From JAICMB01 sp035295125 (lineage in GTDB: Bacteria; Acidobacteriota; Terriglobia; Bryobacterales; Bryobacteraceae), in NCBI GenBank assembly GCA_035295125.1, contig DATGJP010000072.1:86142-150141 (forward strand): a DNA stretch of 64,000 bases, in the 5' to 3' direction. Below the pieces are notes generated by a model, which saw only the letters and a list, made by a program, of their open reading frames with translations, searched no databases and was not told where the DNA came from. Positions 1 through 8,963 of this stretch are shown one piece after another (the stretch's first letter is position 1; the number at the start of each line of letters is the position of its first letter). The translations under genes and the position numbers were made by a program.

Positions 1-2
1 AA

Positions 3-2852
3 CGATGGGCGGAAATCGAGCGCATTTATCACGCCGCGCTGGAACGGAATCTACTCGAACGTGAGGCTTTCGTCGCCGCAGCCTGCCACAATGACGACGA
101 TCTTCGCCGCGAGATTCTGGCGTTGTTAGCGCAGCCGACCGAGACTGGGAAGCTCGACGCGCCGGCATGGCAAGGCGCCGCCGCGCTGCTCGCCGATTCA
201 GCACCCGAGGTGGCCTCAGGGACACAGATCGGGCCGTACCGTTTCGAGAGGGAACTTGGCACGGGCGGAACCGGAACGGTCTACCTCGCCATCGATACAC
301 GATTGAATCGTCCGGTGGCGATTAAGTTACTCTCGGCTCAATTAGGCGATGCGGATGCGCGGCGCCGTTTTCAACACGAGGCCAAGACCGTTTCGTCCCT
401 GAATCATCCGCATATTCTCACCGTGTTTGAAGCGGGCGAGATCGGATCGCGGCCGTACCTGGTTTCGGAGTTCGTCGACGCGGGAACGCTACGCGCCTGG
501 CTGCAATCCAGGAAACCGTCTTGGCGGCATGCCGTCAATTTGTTGATCGGCGTCGCCGACGGGCTCGCCTGCGCGCACGCGGCGGGAATTCTGCATCGCG
601 ATATCAAGCCCGACAATATCCTGGTTTCGTCGAACGGCTACGCGAAGCTTGCCGATTTTGGGCTCGCAAAGCTGCAGGAAGGCGGCGTTTCCGACACCAC
701 GAAAACGCTGACCACGACAGCCCCCGGCCTCGTTATCGGCACGATCGCCTATATGTCGCCGGAACAGGCGTCGGGCACTCCGGTTGACACACGAAGCGAC
801 ATTTTTTCCTTCGGTGTCGTCCTGTTCGAATCGCTCACCGGCCGGCGGCCGTTCGAAGCGAGGACCGGTCTCGAGCTGATCCAGCAGGTGATCCATAGCC
901 CAGCGCCGCCGATAGGAGGCGTTCGGAAAGACTTGCCGCTCGCGCTGCGCATGATTGTGGACAAAGCTCTTGAGAAAGATCCCGCCGATCGCTATCAGAG
1001 CATGCGTGACTTAGTGGTTGACCTGAAGCGCGTTAGTCGGCAGAAAGAAGATGAGACGGCGCCGCACGTCTCGCGAACACCAAGCCCCACCTGGAAATGG
1101 ACCGCTATTCTTGCGGCTGTCGCAGTAATCGGACTGTCGGTCCTGCTCCTGCGTCCGCACACTTCGTGGACGAACCCGCTTGAGGGGGCACAATTCACAC
1201 GACTCACGGACTTCGACGGCTCTGAACTGGATGCGGCTTTGTCACCCGACGGGAAGTTTGTTGCATTCGTTTCCGACCGCGATGGGCCGTTCGATGCGTT
1301 CGTCGGTCAAGTCGGCCTCGGCATTTTCACGAACGTCTCCAAAGGAACTTTTCCGGAGTTGTTTCATGAAATGGTCCGAAGCGTTGGATTCGCGGGCGAT
1401 GGTTCCGAATTATGGCTGCGTGTCGCGGTACCGGATCCCGTCACACCTCGGCCAACCGGACAGTCGCGCGGGATCTGGACCATCCCCGCACTGGGTGGAA
1501 CGCCGCGTAGAACGCTGGAGCGTGCAGTCACTGCGGCGTGGTCGCCCGATGGATCGAAGGTTGCCTATGTCGAGCCACTCCCGGGGGATCCGATATTTAT
1601 CGCGGACCGGCACGGCGAAAACCCGAAGCAAATATTCGTAGGGGTGCCGGGCGAGCACTGCCACTATCCGTCCTGGTCGCCGAATCGGCAATTCCTGTAC
1701 TTTGTTCGGGGATTCCGCACCACCGAGATGGACGTATGGCGAATTCCGGTTGCCGGAGGCCAGCCCCAGCGGTTGACGCACATGAATGCGTTGGTCTCCT
1801 ACCCGGTCGCGCTCAGCGAGCGTACCCTGCTCTACATCGGCTCGGCCGAAAACGGATTCAGCACCTGGCTCTACGCACTGGACCTGAAGACCGGCGTTAC
1901 CCGCCGGGCGAATCTCGGCGTCGAAAATTTCGTATCCATCGCGGTAAGCGATGGGCCCAATGGCGCAATGAGGCGGCTGGTTGCGACGGTCGCGAATCCC
2001 AGAGGCGCCTTGTGGTCTGTGACCATCGGTTCGCAGACCGCGTTGGAGGCGGATGCGGCCCGCGTCGCTCTCCCCACCGTGCGTGCGGTGTCTCCACGGT
2101 TCGGGCCGAACTATCTTCTTTACCTTTCTTCAAAGGGCGGAGAGGACGGGCTGTGGAAGTTTCAGGATGGAGCAGCAACAGAGCTGTGGCGACCCGAAAA
2201 CGCCACACTGACATCGCCCGCAGCGGTCTCGCAGGACGGCAGCATGATTTGTGTCGCTGTGAAGAAAGGCGAGCGTGGCGCGCTCTATCTAATGACGGCC
2301 GACGGCACTGGCGTGCGACCAATCGCGGAGGCGCTCGACATATTGGACGCTCCCTCGTGGTCGCCCGACGGTACCGCAGTTGTGGTCAGTGCCAATGCGG
2401 GCGCCGGCGGGCGCATTTTTCGGGTTCCTCTCAACGGCGCGCCGCCCGAACAGATCGTGAACAAACATTCCTATAACCCGGTCTGGTCGCCCGATGGGCA
2501 TACCATTCTGTACTACTTCTCGCAGCAGGCCGCAACATTCCCCCTGGAAGCTATCACTCCCGACAGGAAAAACCTGCCCCTGCCGCCAATCGCCGTGCGA
2601 GGCGAAGGTGGCCGCTTTCGATTTATGCCGGACGGAAAGGCGTTTGTCGCGCTGCTCGGGCCGTTTCGCAATCAGAATTTCTATCTCGTCGATCTGGCGA
2701 CAGGCCAGCGCCGGCAACTTACGAATCTCAAGCCCGGCTATGTGATGCGCAACTTCGATATTTCTCCGGACGGGCGTCGCATCGTGTTCGATCGCATTCA
2801 GGAGAATTCCGACGTGGTGCTAATCGACTTGCCGGCTACGGTACGACGATAG
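3..2852 (+). CDS. Ser/Thr protein kinase with C-terminal WD40/TolB-like propeller (5' end outside window)
   Basis: Membrane-anchored Hanks-type kinase. The reading frame is open from base 3, upstream of a TTG at 123, and those residues read as the usual N-terminal helix of acidobacterial kinases, so the true start lies before the window. The kinase domain runs from about base 231 to 1010: glycine-rich loop GTGGTG, VAIK lysine, catalytic HRDIKPDN at about 594, DFG at about 654, and SPEQ in place of APE. One membrane helix lies near 1098-1155. The rest is a periplasmic PD40/TolB-like propeller with repeated W-S-P-D-G motifs, probably a sensor or protein-binding platform. The substrate is unknown. 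A second kinase of the same architecture lies at 33422-36043. The kinase call is sure; the role is not. Confidence 0.93.
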   Translation, partial: RWAEIERIYHAALERNLLEREAFVAAACHNDDDLRREILALLAQPTETGKLDAPAWQGAAALLADSAPEVASGTQIGPYRFERELGTGGTGTVYLAIDTRLNRPVAIKLLSAQLGDADARRRFQHEAKTVSSLNHPHILTVFEAGEIGSRPYLVSEFVDAGTLRAWLQSRKPSWRHAVNLLIGVADGLACAHAAGILHRDIKPDNILVSSNGYAKLADFGLAKLQEGGVSDTTKTLTTTAPGLVIGTIAYMSPEQASGTPVDTRSDIFSFGVVLFESLTGRRPFEARTGLELIQQVIHSPAPPIGGVRKDLPLALRMIVDKALEKDPADRYQSMRDLVVDLKRVSRQKEDETAPHVSRTPSPTWKWTAILAAVAVIGLSVLLLRPHTSWTNPLEGAQFTRLTDFDGSELDAALSPDGKFVAFVSDRDGPFDAFVGQVGLGIFTNVSKGTFPELFHEMVRSVGFAGDGSELWLRVAVPDPVTPRPTGQSRGIWTIPALGGTPRRTLERAVTAAWSPDGSKVAYVEPLPGDPIFIADRHGENPKQIFVGVPGEHCHYPSWSPNRQFLYFVRGFRTTEMDVWRIPVAGGQPQRLTHMNALVSYPVALSERTLLYIGSAENGFSTWLYALDLKTGVTRRANLGVENFVSIAVSDGPNGAMRRLVATVANPRGALWSVTIGSQTALEADAARVALPTVRAVSPRFGPNYLLYLSSKGGEDGLWKFQDGAATELWRPENATLTSPAAVSQDGSMICVAVKKGERGALYLMTADGTGVRPIAEALDILDAPSWSPDGTAVVVSANAGAGGRIFRVPLNGAPPEQIVNKHSYNPVWSPDGHTILYYFSQQAATFPLEAITPDRKNLPLPPIAVRGEGGRFRFMPDGKAFVALLGPFRNQNFYLVDLATGQRRQLTNLKPGYVMRNFDISPDGRRIVFDRIQENSDVVLIDLPATVRR

Positions 2853-3130
2853 ATTTCAGTGCTCATGGCCTGCCTTTGGAGCACACCGAGAAATGCGCAC
2901 GCGAAAACGCAGGCGCCACCTCTGTTTACAACCCGCACCACACACACCATCGAGTTGACAGATGGGCAAGACTAATCTGAAAACCGCTCGCACCTTGCGG
3001 GACCGAAAACCTACGGTGCTGCGGGGCCGCACTGTTCTTTGAGGCGGCAACTTTGCCAATGGTGATGGGAACCGCCACGTTTGTGCATTCCGACCCTGGC
3101 TATGGTACCTCTATCTGAACGAGGCCGCGA

Positions 3131-6100
3131 ATGCAGAACGCCAAAATGGTCATTGCGCCCATTTCCCTCTTGTTGCTTTCCTTTCAGCTTCATGCTCAGT
3201 TGCAGAGGCGAACTGAGGCTCCAAACACCAGTCAACTGCCGTTGAGTTTTGAGCCCAATGTTGGCCAGACGGATTCGACAGTCAAGTACCTCGTCCACGG
3301 TCGTGGTCAGATGCTCTTCCTTACGTCCGATCACGCTGTATTGCGCCTGACGAGCGTAGATTCGACTGTTCTTCGTCCGCGCAGCATCCGGGATATGGCG
3401 GCCCGGAAAGTTCGCTCCGCGGCGGTCCGTATGGGCTTCCGCAACAGTAGCAAAACAGCGGCTATTGAGGCGCTCGATCCTCTTCCCGGCAGAGTCAATT
3501 ACTTCATCGGAAAAGATCCCACCAATTGGCATACGGACATTCAAACTTACGGGAGAATCGCCTACCGCGGCGTCTATCCCGGGATCGACCTCGTCTATTA
3601 CGGTCAGCAAGGTTCGATGGAGTACGATTTCGTGGCGCAGCCGGGCGCCGATCCGCGCTTGATTCAGGTAGAGTTCGAGGGCGCGAATCGCATGCAGTTG
3701 ACGCCGGAAGGCGATCTGCTTCTCGATACCGCCGCCGGACCGGTACGCTGGAAGAAACCGGCCGTCTATCAAAACGATCATGGTGTTCGTAAGCCCATCG
3801 CGGCGGACTACCGTTTGAAGGGCTCTCGCGTGGGTTTCCAACTGGCGAAGTACGACCGGAAGCTTCCACTGGTTATTGACCCGACGCTGGTCTATTCAAC
3901 ATTCCTGGGAGGAAGCGGAGACGATGAAGACCAAGCCGCCCTCGTTGATCCAACCGGTGTGTACACGGCAGGCACAACCAGTTCCGCGGATTTTCCGACG
4001 ACTCCGGGCGCCTTCAGTACGACTCTCGGTGGGGGAGGCTCGGCCACGGACAACTGTTTCGTCGCGAAGTTCAATCCGCAGATGAGCGCCCTGATCTATT
4101 CGACCTATATCGGCGGCGAGAACACCGATGCGGAAAACCAGTTATGGTTGGCTCCCGACGGAACAGTTTATCTGACCGGGTTCACCACTTCTTTCGGTTT
4201 CCCAACAACCCCCGGTGCGTTCAGCAGGCAATATGGCAACGGCCAAGAGGAAGCTTTCGTGACACATCTCTCTGCCGCTGGGAACAGCCTCCTTTTTTCA
4301 ACCTATCTCGGCGGCACCTTCGACGATGATGGCTACGGACTTTGGGTCGATCTCAATGGTAACGTCTACGTCACGGGCGAGACTGGATCGTTCGATTTCC
4401 CTGTCACACCGCAGGCGTTTCAACAGAATTACGGAGGAGGTGTGAATGACGCATTTGTCACCAAACTCGATCCAACCGGCAGCACACTCATTTACTCAAC
4501 CTACCTGGGGGGCGGCGGCGCGGAGGCAGTCCTGAACCCGTCGACCGGGCCAGCTCCTCCGCAGATCAGAATCTTCTTTGGGACTTCGATCGCGGTGGAT
4601 TTAGCTGGCAATGCGTATGTTTCCGGTGTGACGACGTCGGCTAATTTCCCGACAACCCCGGGCGCGTACTCGCGGACCAATAAGGGCGGGAGTGGCGATG
4701 GTTTCCTCACCAAGCTCAACCCCACTGGAAGTGCGTTAGTCGCGTCGACCTTGCTCGGAAGCACCGGCTTCGATGCCATTACCAGCCACCAGGTCGATCC
4801 ATCCGGCAACGTGCTTGTCGGTGGCGTGACAGGCTCAACGTCGTTCCCGACAACCGCCGGCGCGTATAGCCGCACGTACCATGGCGGCGCGACTGATATG
4901 TTCATCTGCCGCTTCGACCCGACTCTCTCCACATTGACCTACTCCACTCTGTTCGGAGGATCGGACCAGGAAGCAACCGTCTATCTTATTGAGGCCGGCA
5001 ATGGGACCGTTCTCGCCTCCGGCCTGACATACTCAAGTGACGTGCCAACCACGCCGGGAACCTTTCAGGCCAGATACGCGGGAAATGGCGACATGTTCCT
5101 GTCTTTCTTCGACTCGAACATTACAACGTTGCTCGACAGCACCTATCTTGGAGGGGTGAATCTTGATACGGGCTCCGCTTATTTCACCTCCCAGAGCCCT
5201 ACGGATGTGTTCGCAACAGGCCGCACTGAGTCGCACGCGTTTCCGACAACGCCGAACGCGTTTCTGCGTACTTTCACCGACACCGGCGGCGTCGCCCCCA
5301 TTGACGGTTTCATCTCTCGTTTTCAGTTCACGGGCGGCTGCAATGAAACGATCAGCCCCACGACGTTGCAGGTGGGCGTCGCGGGTGGACCTCAATCCGT
5401 GACAATTTCCGCGCCTTCGGGATGCGTCTGGTTCGGCTATCCCAACGCCCCCTGGCTGACAATAACCAACCCTTCGGGAACCGGCAACAGTACGATGAAC
5501 TTCACCGTCGGACCCAACAACACGGGTGCGGCGCGTACCGGAACGCTCAGCGTCGCCGGGTCACCCTTGACAATTCAACAATCCAACGTCGCGAGCCAAT
5601 GCACCTTCACGATTAATCCAACCAGCGCACCATATACGGCTGCTGGTGGGAACGGATCTGTGTCCATTACTGCCAGCGCGCCCAGCTGCGCCTGGACTGC
5701 AACGAGCAATGTGTCGTGGATTAGCATAACTTCGGCCGCGGGCGGTACGGGAAGCGGAACAATCAACTACAACGTGCAAGCCACGGGTGCTGCTCGAACC
5801 GGTACGATGACGGTCGCCGGACAGACATTCACTGTGAACGAGTCGGGCTCCGGCCAGACCGCAGGTCTCGTATTCGTTCCAGTCACGCCGTGCCGTGTGC
5901 TGGACACTCGCGGTGCCACGGGAATGTTTGGAGGTCCGTTCATAGGCGCGGGATCGACACGCACGGTTCCCATTCCGCAGAGCACCTGCAATACCCCTGC
6001 AACGGCGCAAGCGTACTCGCTCAATGCAACCGTTGTACCGGTCGCAACACTCGGATATCTCTCCATCTGGCCCGCCGGTCAGAGTCAGCCAATAGTTTCG

Positions 6101-7018
6101 ACCCTGAACTCCACCGACGGACGTATCGTGGCCAACGCCGCTATTGTTCCGGCTGGCATAAACGGCGCCATCAACCTTTTCGCCAGCGATGCCACGCAAG
6201 TCATCCTCGATATCAACGGATACTTCGCCCCGGCCGCCACCCTGAACGGGCTCTCCTTCTATAGCGTGACGCCCTGCCGAGTAGCCGATACCCGAACCGC
6301 AACGGGTCCGTTTGGTGGCCCATCAATGGTGGGTGGCTCGTCACGTAACTTCGCAGTTCCGATGAGTCCCTGCAGCGTACCGAATACCGCCCAGGCGTAT
6401 TCGCTAAACTTTACCGTCGTGCCACGCGCGCGGCAGCTCGGTTATCTCACGACTTGGCCGGCAGGGCAGACACAGCCCATCGTCTCAACGCTGAACTCGA
6501 CAGACGGCGGGATAGTCGCGAATGCAGCCATCGTGCCCGCCGGGTCAGGAGGAGCGATCAGCGTATTCGTGACAGACAATGCCGACGTCATCATTGACAT
6601 TAACGGCTATTTTGGTCCGCCTGGCTCACCTGGCGCCCAGGCGCTCTATCCGGTCACTCCGTGCCGAATCGTAGATACTCGCGGCGGCGGCGTTTTCACA
6701 GGCTCGTTCGGGCCGCCGTTACTCGCCGGAAATACACAGCGGAGTTTCCAGGTTCCTGGAGGGCCATGCTCGGGCATACCGACAACATCGCAAGCTTACT
6801 CACTCAATGTGACTGTAGTTCCAAACGGCGTGCTCGGTTATTTATCGGCTTGGCCTACTGGACAGCCACAGCCTGTCGTCTCAACCTTGAACTCGTTGTT
6901 AGGCAAGATTGTGGCTAACGCGGCGATCGTACCGGCCGGTCAAAACGGCGCTATCAGCGTTTACGTCACCGACCCGACGCAACTGATCCTGGATATCAAC
7001 GCTTACTTCGCGCCATAG
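3131..7018 (+). CDS. Secreted SBBP-repeat / BACON protein with three C-terminal repeat modules
   Basis: Predicted secreted protein of 1295 residues. The start has a GAGG box 5 bp upstream and a signal peptide of about 22 residues. Order: an N-terminal domain typical of SBBP proteins (FEPNVGQTD, about 40-250); a beta-propeller of seven to nine SBBP repeats (YSTYLGG ... DFPTTPGAF, about 255-730); two BACON-like Ig domains (about 735-915) that end in TIQQ or a similar strand; and three copies of a roughly 120-residue module that starts VTPCRVxDTR and ends LDINxYF. BACON domains are associated with carbohydrate or mucin binding, and SBBP repeats with surface proteins; no enzymatic motif is visible. 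A remnant of the C-terminal module occurs at 30919-31089 on the other strand. Domain calls are firm; function is open. Confidence 0.9.
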   Translation: MQNAKMVIAPISLLLLSFQLHAQLQRRTEAPNTSQLPLSFEPNVGQTDSTVKYLVHGRGQMLFLTSDHAVLRLTSVDSTVLRPRSIRDMAARKVRSAAVRMGFRNSSKTAAIEALDPLPGRVNYFIGKDPTNWHTDIQTYGRIAYRGVYPGIDLVYYGQQGSMEYDFVAQPGADPRLIQVEFEGANRMQLTPEGDLLLDTAAGPVRWKKPAVYQNDHGVRKPIAADYRLKGSRVGFQLAKYDRKLPLVIDPTLVYSTFLGGSGDDEDQAALVDPTGVYTAGTTSSADFPTTPGAFSTTLGGGGSATDNCFVAKFNPQMSALIYSTYIGGENTDAENQLWLAPDGTVYLTGFTTSFGFPTTPGAFSRQYGNGQEEAFVTHLSAAGNSLLFSTYLGGTFDDDGYGLWVDLNGNVYVTGETGSFDFPVTPQAFQQNYGGGVNDAFVTKLDPTGSTLIYSTYLGGGGAEAVLNPSTGPAPPQIRIFFGTSIAVDLAGNAYVSGVTTSANFPTTPGAYSRTNKGGSGDGFLTKLNPTGSALVASTLLGSTGFDAITSHQVDPSGNVLVGGVTGSTSFPTTAGAYSRTYHGGATDMFICRFDPTLSTLTYSTLFGGSDQEATVYLIEAGNGTVLASGLTYSSDVPTTPGTFQARYAGNGDMFLSFFDSNITTLLDSTYLGGVNLDTGSAYFTSQSPTDVFATGRTESHAFPTTPNAFLRTFTDTGGVAPIDGFISRFQFTGGCNETISPTTLQVGVAGGPQSVTISAPSGCVWFGYPNAPWLTITNPSGTGNSTMNFTVGPNNTGAARTGTLSVAGSPLTIQQSNVASQCTFTINPTSAPYTAAGGNGSVSITASAPSCAWTATSNVSWISITSAAGGTGSGTINYNVQATGAARTGTMTVAGQTFTVNESGSGQTAGLVFVPVTPCRVLDTRGATGMFGGPFIGAGSTRTVPIPQSTCNTPATAQAYSLNATVVPVATLGYLSIWPAGQSQPIVSTLNSTDGRIVANAAIVPAGINGAINLFASDATQVILDINGYFAPAATLNGLSFYSVTPCRVADTRTATGPFGGPSMVGGSSRNFAVPMSPCSVPNTAQAYSLNFTVVPRARQLGYLTTWPAGQTQPIVSTLNSTDGGIVANAAIVPAGSGGAISVFVTDNADVIIDINGYFGPPGSPGAQALYPVTPCRIVDTRGGGVFTGSFGPPLLAGNTQRSFQVPGGPCSGIPTTSQAYSLNVTVVPNGVLGYLSAWPTGQPQPVVSTLNSLLGKIVANAAIVPAGQNGAISVYVTDPTQLILDINAYFAP

Positions 7019-7220
7019 CTTCGAGCGAGTGTGACAGGTGAGCGGCCCAAGCCGTTCGGAGTCCTCACCCTGCACATTCACCCAGCGTGATCGTACGGAT
7101 CGGTCCCTCGACACTCGCGAGCCGAGTTTTGGTACGGCAATCCCGTTCTCCTCTTTCATTGAGTGCAGCCGCGACACAACGCGCACGCTTATAATGGGCG
7201 AATATCCACTGAGGTCGCTT

Positions 7221-7514
7221 ATGCAACCCATTCTGCGGAGGTACTCGGCGTTGGCTGTTGCTTTATCGGCTCTTGCTCTCCTGCAAGCGCTGCGAGGCCA
7301 GAGTTGCTCACCAATTAATTTCTTCACGACGCCGCGGATTTATCCACCTGCTGAGCAGGCGATCGGATCCCAACAGCAGGCCGATGGCTCTTTCACGGAA
7401 AGTTTCGGCCCCCGACGCGCTCCGTTCCTGCTCGGCGCGAACGTGCCGAATATCCAGAACACCCTCGCGGGATGCTGTATGTTTGTCCTGGAATTGCAGG
7501 GAGTGCAGAGATGA
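7221..7514 (+). CDS. Small secreted hypothetical protein
   Basis: A 97-residue protein with a clear signal peptide (charged MQPILRRY, then an Ala/Leu-rich core ending near ALRGQ). It is rich in Pro, Asn and Gln after cleavage and has a Cys pair (CC) near the C-terminus. I do not recognise a family. The frame is open further upstream, but the signal peptide identifies this ATG. Its stop overlaps the start of the next gene as ATGA (7511-7514), so the two are probably translated together. It may be a truncated form of a larger secreted protein. Confidence 0.55.
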   Translation: MQPILRRYSALAVALSALALLQALRGQSCSPINFFTTPRIYPPAEQAIGSQQQADGSFTESFGPRRAPFLLGANVPNIQNTLAGCCMFVLELQGVQR

Positions 7515-8362
7515 AAGCAACCGCGCGGATATTGTTGTTGGCAATCGTATTCTCGCAACCATGGTTCGGCTCGCGGGCAAATGCAGGGGATTGTGTGGTC
7601 GAGTGCGTTTCGGGTTTCTCGTGCAACTATTTTCAATCGCCGGGGCTTCCGCCGCCGGACTGCTCGGCGCAGAGAAGCGCGTACTTGCAGAGGTGCGAAA
7701 TCGCATGCAAGGGCAAGAGCCGCGCGGCCAGCACGGGATGGGGCTCGATCGCCTATAGCGCCAAGGAACATGCCTGGGGTTCGTCATATTTGCAGGATTC
7801 CAAGGCGGCGGCGCAAAAAGTCGCGTTGGGCTACTGCAATCAGCGCGCAGCCAATTGCTCGACCCGGGTGGACTTCTATAACTCCTGCGGCGCGGTGGCT
7901 GCCGACGGGGAGATAGTAGGCTCAGGTACGGGTCCGAACAAGGCGGGCGCGGAACAGAAGGCGGTCGCGGCGTGCTCGACGCTGGGAGGCAAACATTGCG
8001 GGGTCGAGTCATCGGTGTGCTCCGGCGCGGCGTCGGCATCGAGCGAGCCTTCGGTGCCGAAAGCAATCTCGTGGGGCGCGATCGCGTACAGCAACAAGGA
8101 CTTCGGCTCGGGTTGGTCGCAGGGCAAGAATGATCGAGCTAGCGCGGAAAGAGAAGCGCTCGGGGCGTGCGCGCAACGTGGTAAGAACTGCGAACTGCAA
8201 ACCTCGTTCAACAAGCAGTGCGGGGCTCTGGCCGCCGACCGCGAGTTTTTCGGCTGGGGGACGAACGAAGACCAGCGGGCCGCGCAACTACGCGCGATCG
8301 ACGAGTGCAAGAAGGACGGCGGGACGCGGTGTTCACTACGCATTTCCTTTTGTTCGTTCTGA
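7511..8362 (+). CDS. Secreted protein with two DUF4189 domains
   Basis: A 283-residue secreted protein with a signal peptide ending near RANA. Two DUF4189-like domains follow (about 75-175 and 185-283). Each begins WG(S/A)IAYS, has evenly spaced Cys residues, and carries an N/K-x-CGAxA(A)D segment followed by a Gly-rich stretch. The many cysteines suggest disulphide-stabilised periplasmic or extracellular domains. The biochemical role of DUF4189 is not established to my knowledge. The start overlaps the preceding small secreted gene by 4 bp (ATGA), so a two-gene operon is likely. The start was set by this overlap and by the signal peptide; an earlier in-frame ATG at 7472 would lie inside the upstream gene. 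Confidence 0.82.
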   Translation: MKATARILLLAIVFSQPWFGSRANAGDCVVECVSGFSCNYFQSPGLPPPDCSAQRSAYLQRCEIACKGKSRAASTGWGSIAYSAKEHAWGSSYLQDSKAAAQKVALGYCNQRAANCSTRVDFYNSCGAVAADGEIVGSGTGPNKAGAEQKAVAACSTLGGKHCGVESSVCSGAASASSEPSVPKAISWGAIAYSNKDFGSGWSQGKNDRASAEREALGACAQRGKNCELQTSFNKQCGALAADREFFGWGTNEDQRAAQLRAIDECKKDGGTRCSLRISFCSF

Positions 8363-8528
8363 CGAGATCAGTTACCGATGATGCTCGATAACGGGCCAAA
8401 AGCACAAGAAGCGAACGCTTGTATCGGAAATGATCGCGTCCACCCCAGCCTCCAAACCACCGGGCCAATTTTGGAGCCGCGTTTAAAACATTAGCAAGCA
8501 CACGCCAGCAACTCCGGTTGATCATCCC

Positions 8529-8963
8529 CTATCTGAATACAAATCGATTTCTTCGGGCATCCAGTCTCTTAGCGTCTAGATCAGGGACTTTCTCAAGGTC
8601 AGTGAATTCCTTGTAAGCGCCGTTCTGACTACGGTACCCGATGATCGCGGCCGCTTCTTGTGCGGTGAGGTCTGCAATGTCCTGGATCTCTTGAGCGCTA
8701 GCTGTGTTTACATTGACCTTGCCAAGATATCGGCTCAGATACGCAACCGCGGTATCGAATTCTTCATCTGTTCCCTTCGCTCCGCGCTGGGCCATATCGT
8801 CGACTGTTTTCTCCCAACCAGTTTTGGTGCGGCGCAATCCAATAACGGTTGCTAGTCCATGGCAACCCGAACATAACTTGACAACTACGGCCTTGCCCGG
8901 GGCATCTGGCAGATCCTGCGCTTGCAGGTAGAAAGTCGCAACGATAAGAAACGAGTACCTCAT
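8529..8963 (-). CDS. Cytochrome c-like domain fused to helix-hairpin-helix domain
   Basis: A 144-residue exported protein. After a short signal peptide it has a c-type heme motif CSGCH (residues 31-35) with the flanking pattern of a small class I cytochrome. A ComEA-like helix-hairpin-helix follows (VNVNTASAQEIQ, then LTAQEAAAIIGYR and FTDLEKVP, about 78-135). The first predicted role is periplasmic electron transfer; the HhH domain would suggest DNA or protein binding. The start codon overlaps the stop of the MFS gene (ATGA at 8960-8963), so this is the last gene of the 12898-8529 operon. It could accept electrons from the PQQ dehydrogenase at 20737, which has no heme domain of its own; that link is inference. 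An upstream in-frame ATG (9014) lies inside the MFS gene and is less likely. Confidence 0.8.
   Translation of the reverse strand: MRYSFLIVATFYLQAQDLPDAPGKAVVVKLCSGCHGLATVIGLRRTKTGWEKTVDDMAQRGAKGTDEEFDTAVAYLSRYLGKVNVNTASAQEIQDIADLTAQEAAAIIGYRSQNGAYKEFTDLEKVPDLDAKRLDARRNRFVFR

Noticed and set aside
123..125. TTG at 123 as start of the first kinase
   Set aside because: The frame is open before it and reads like the family N-terminus, so the gene begins outside the window.
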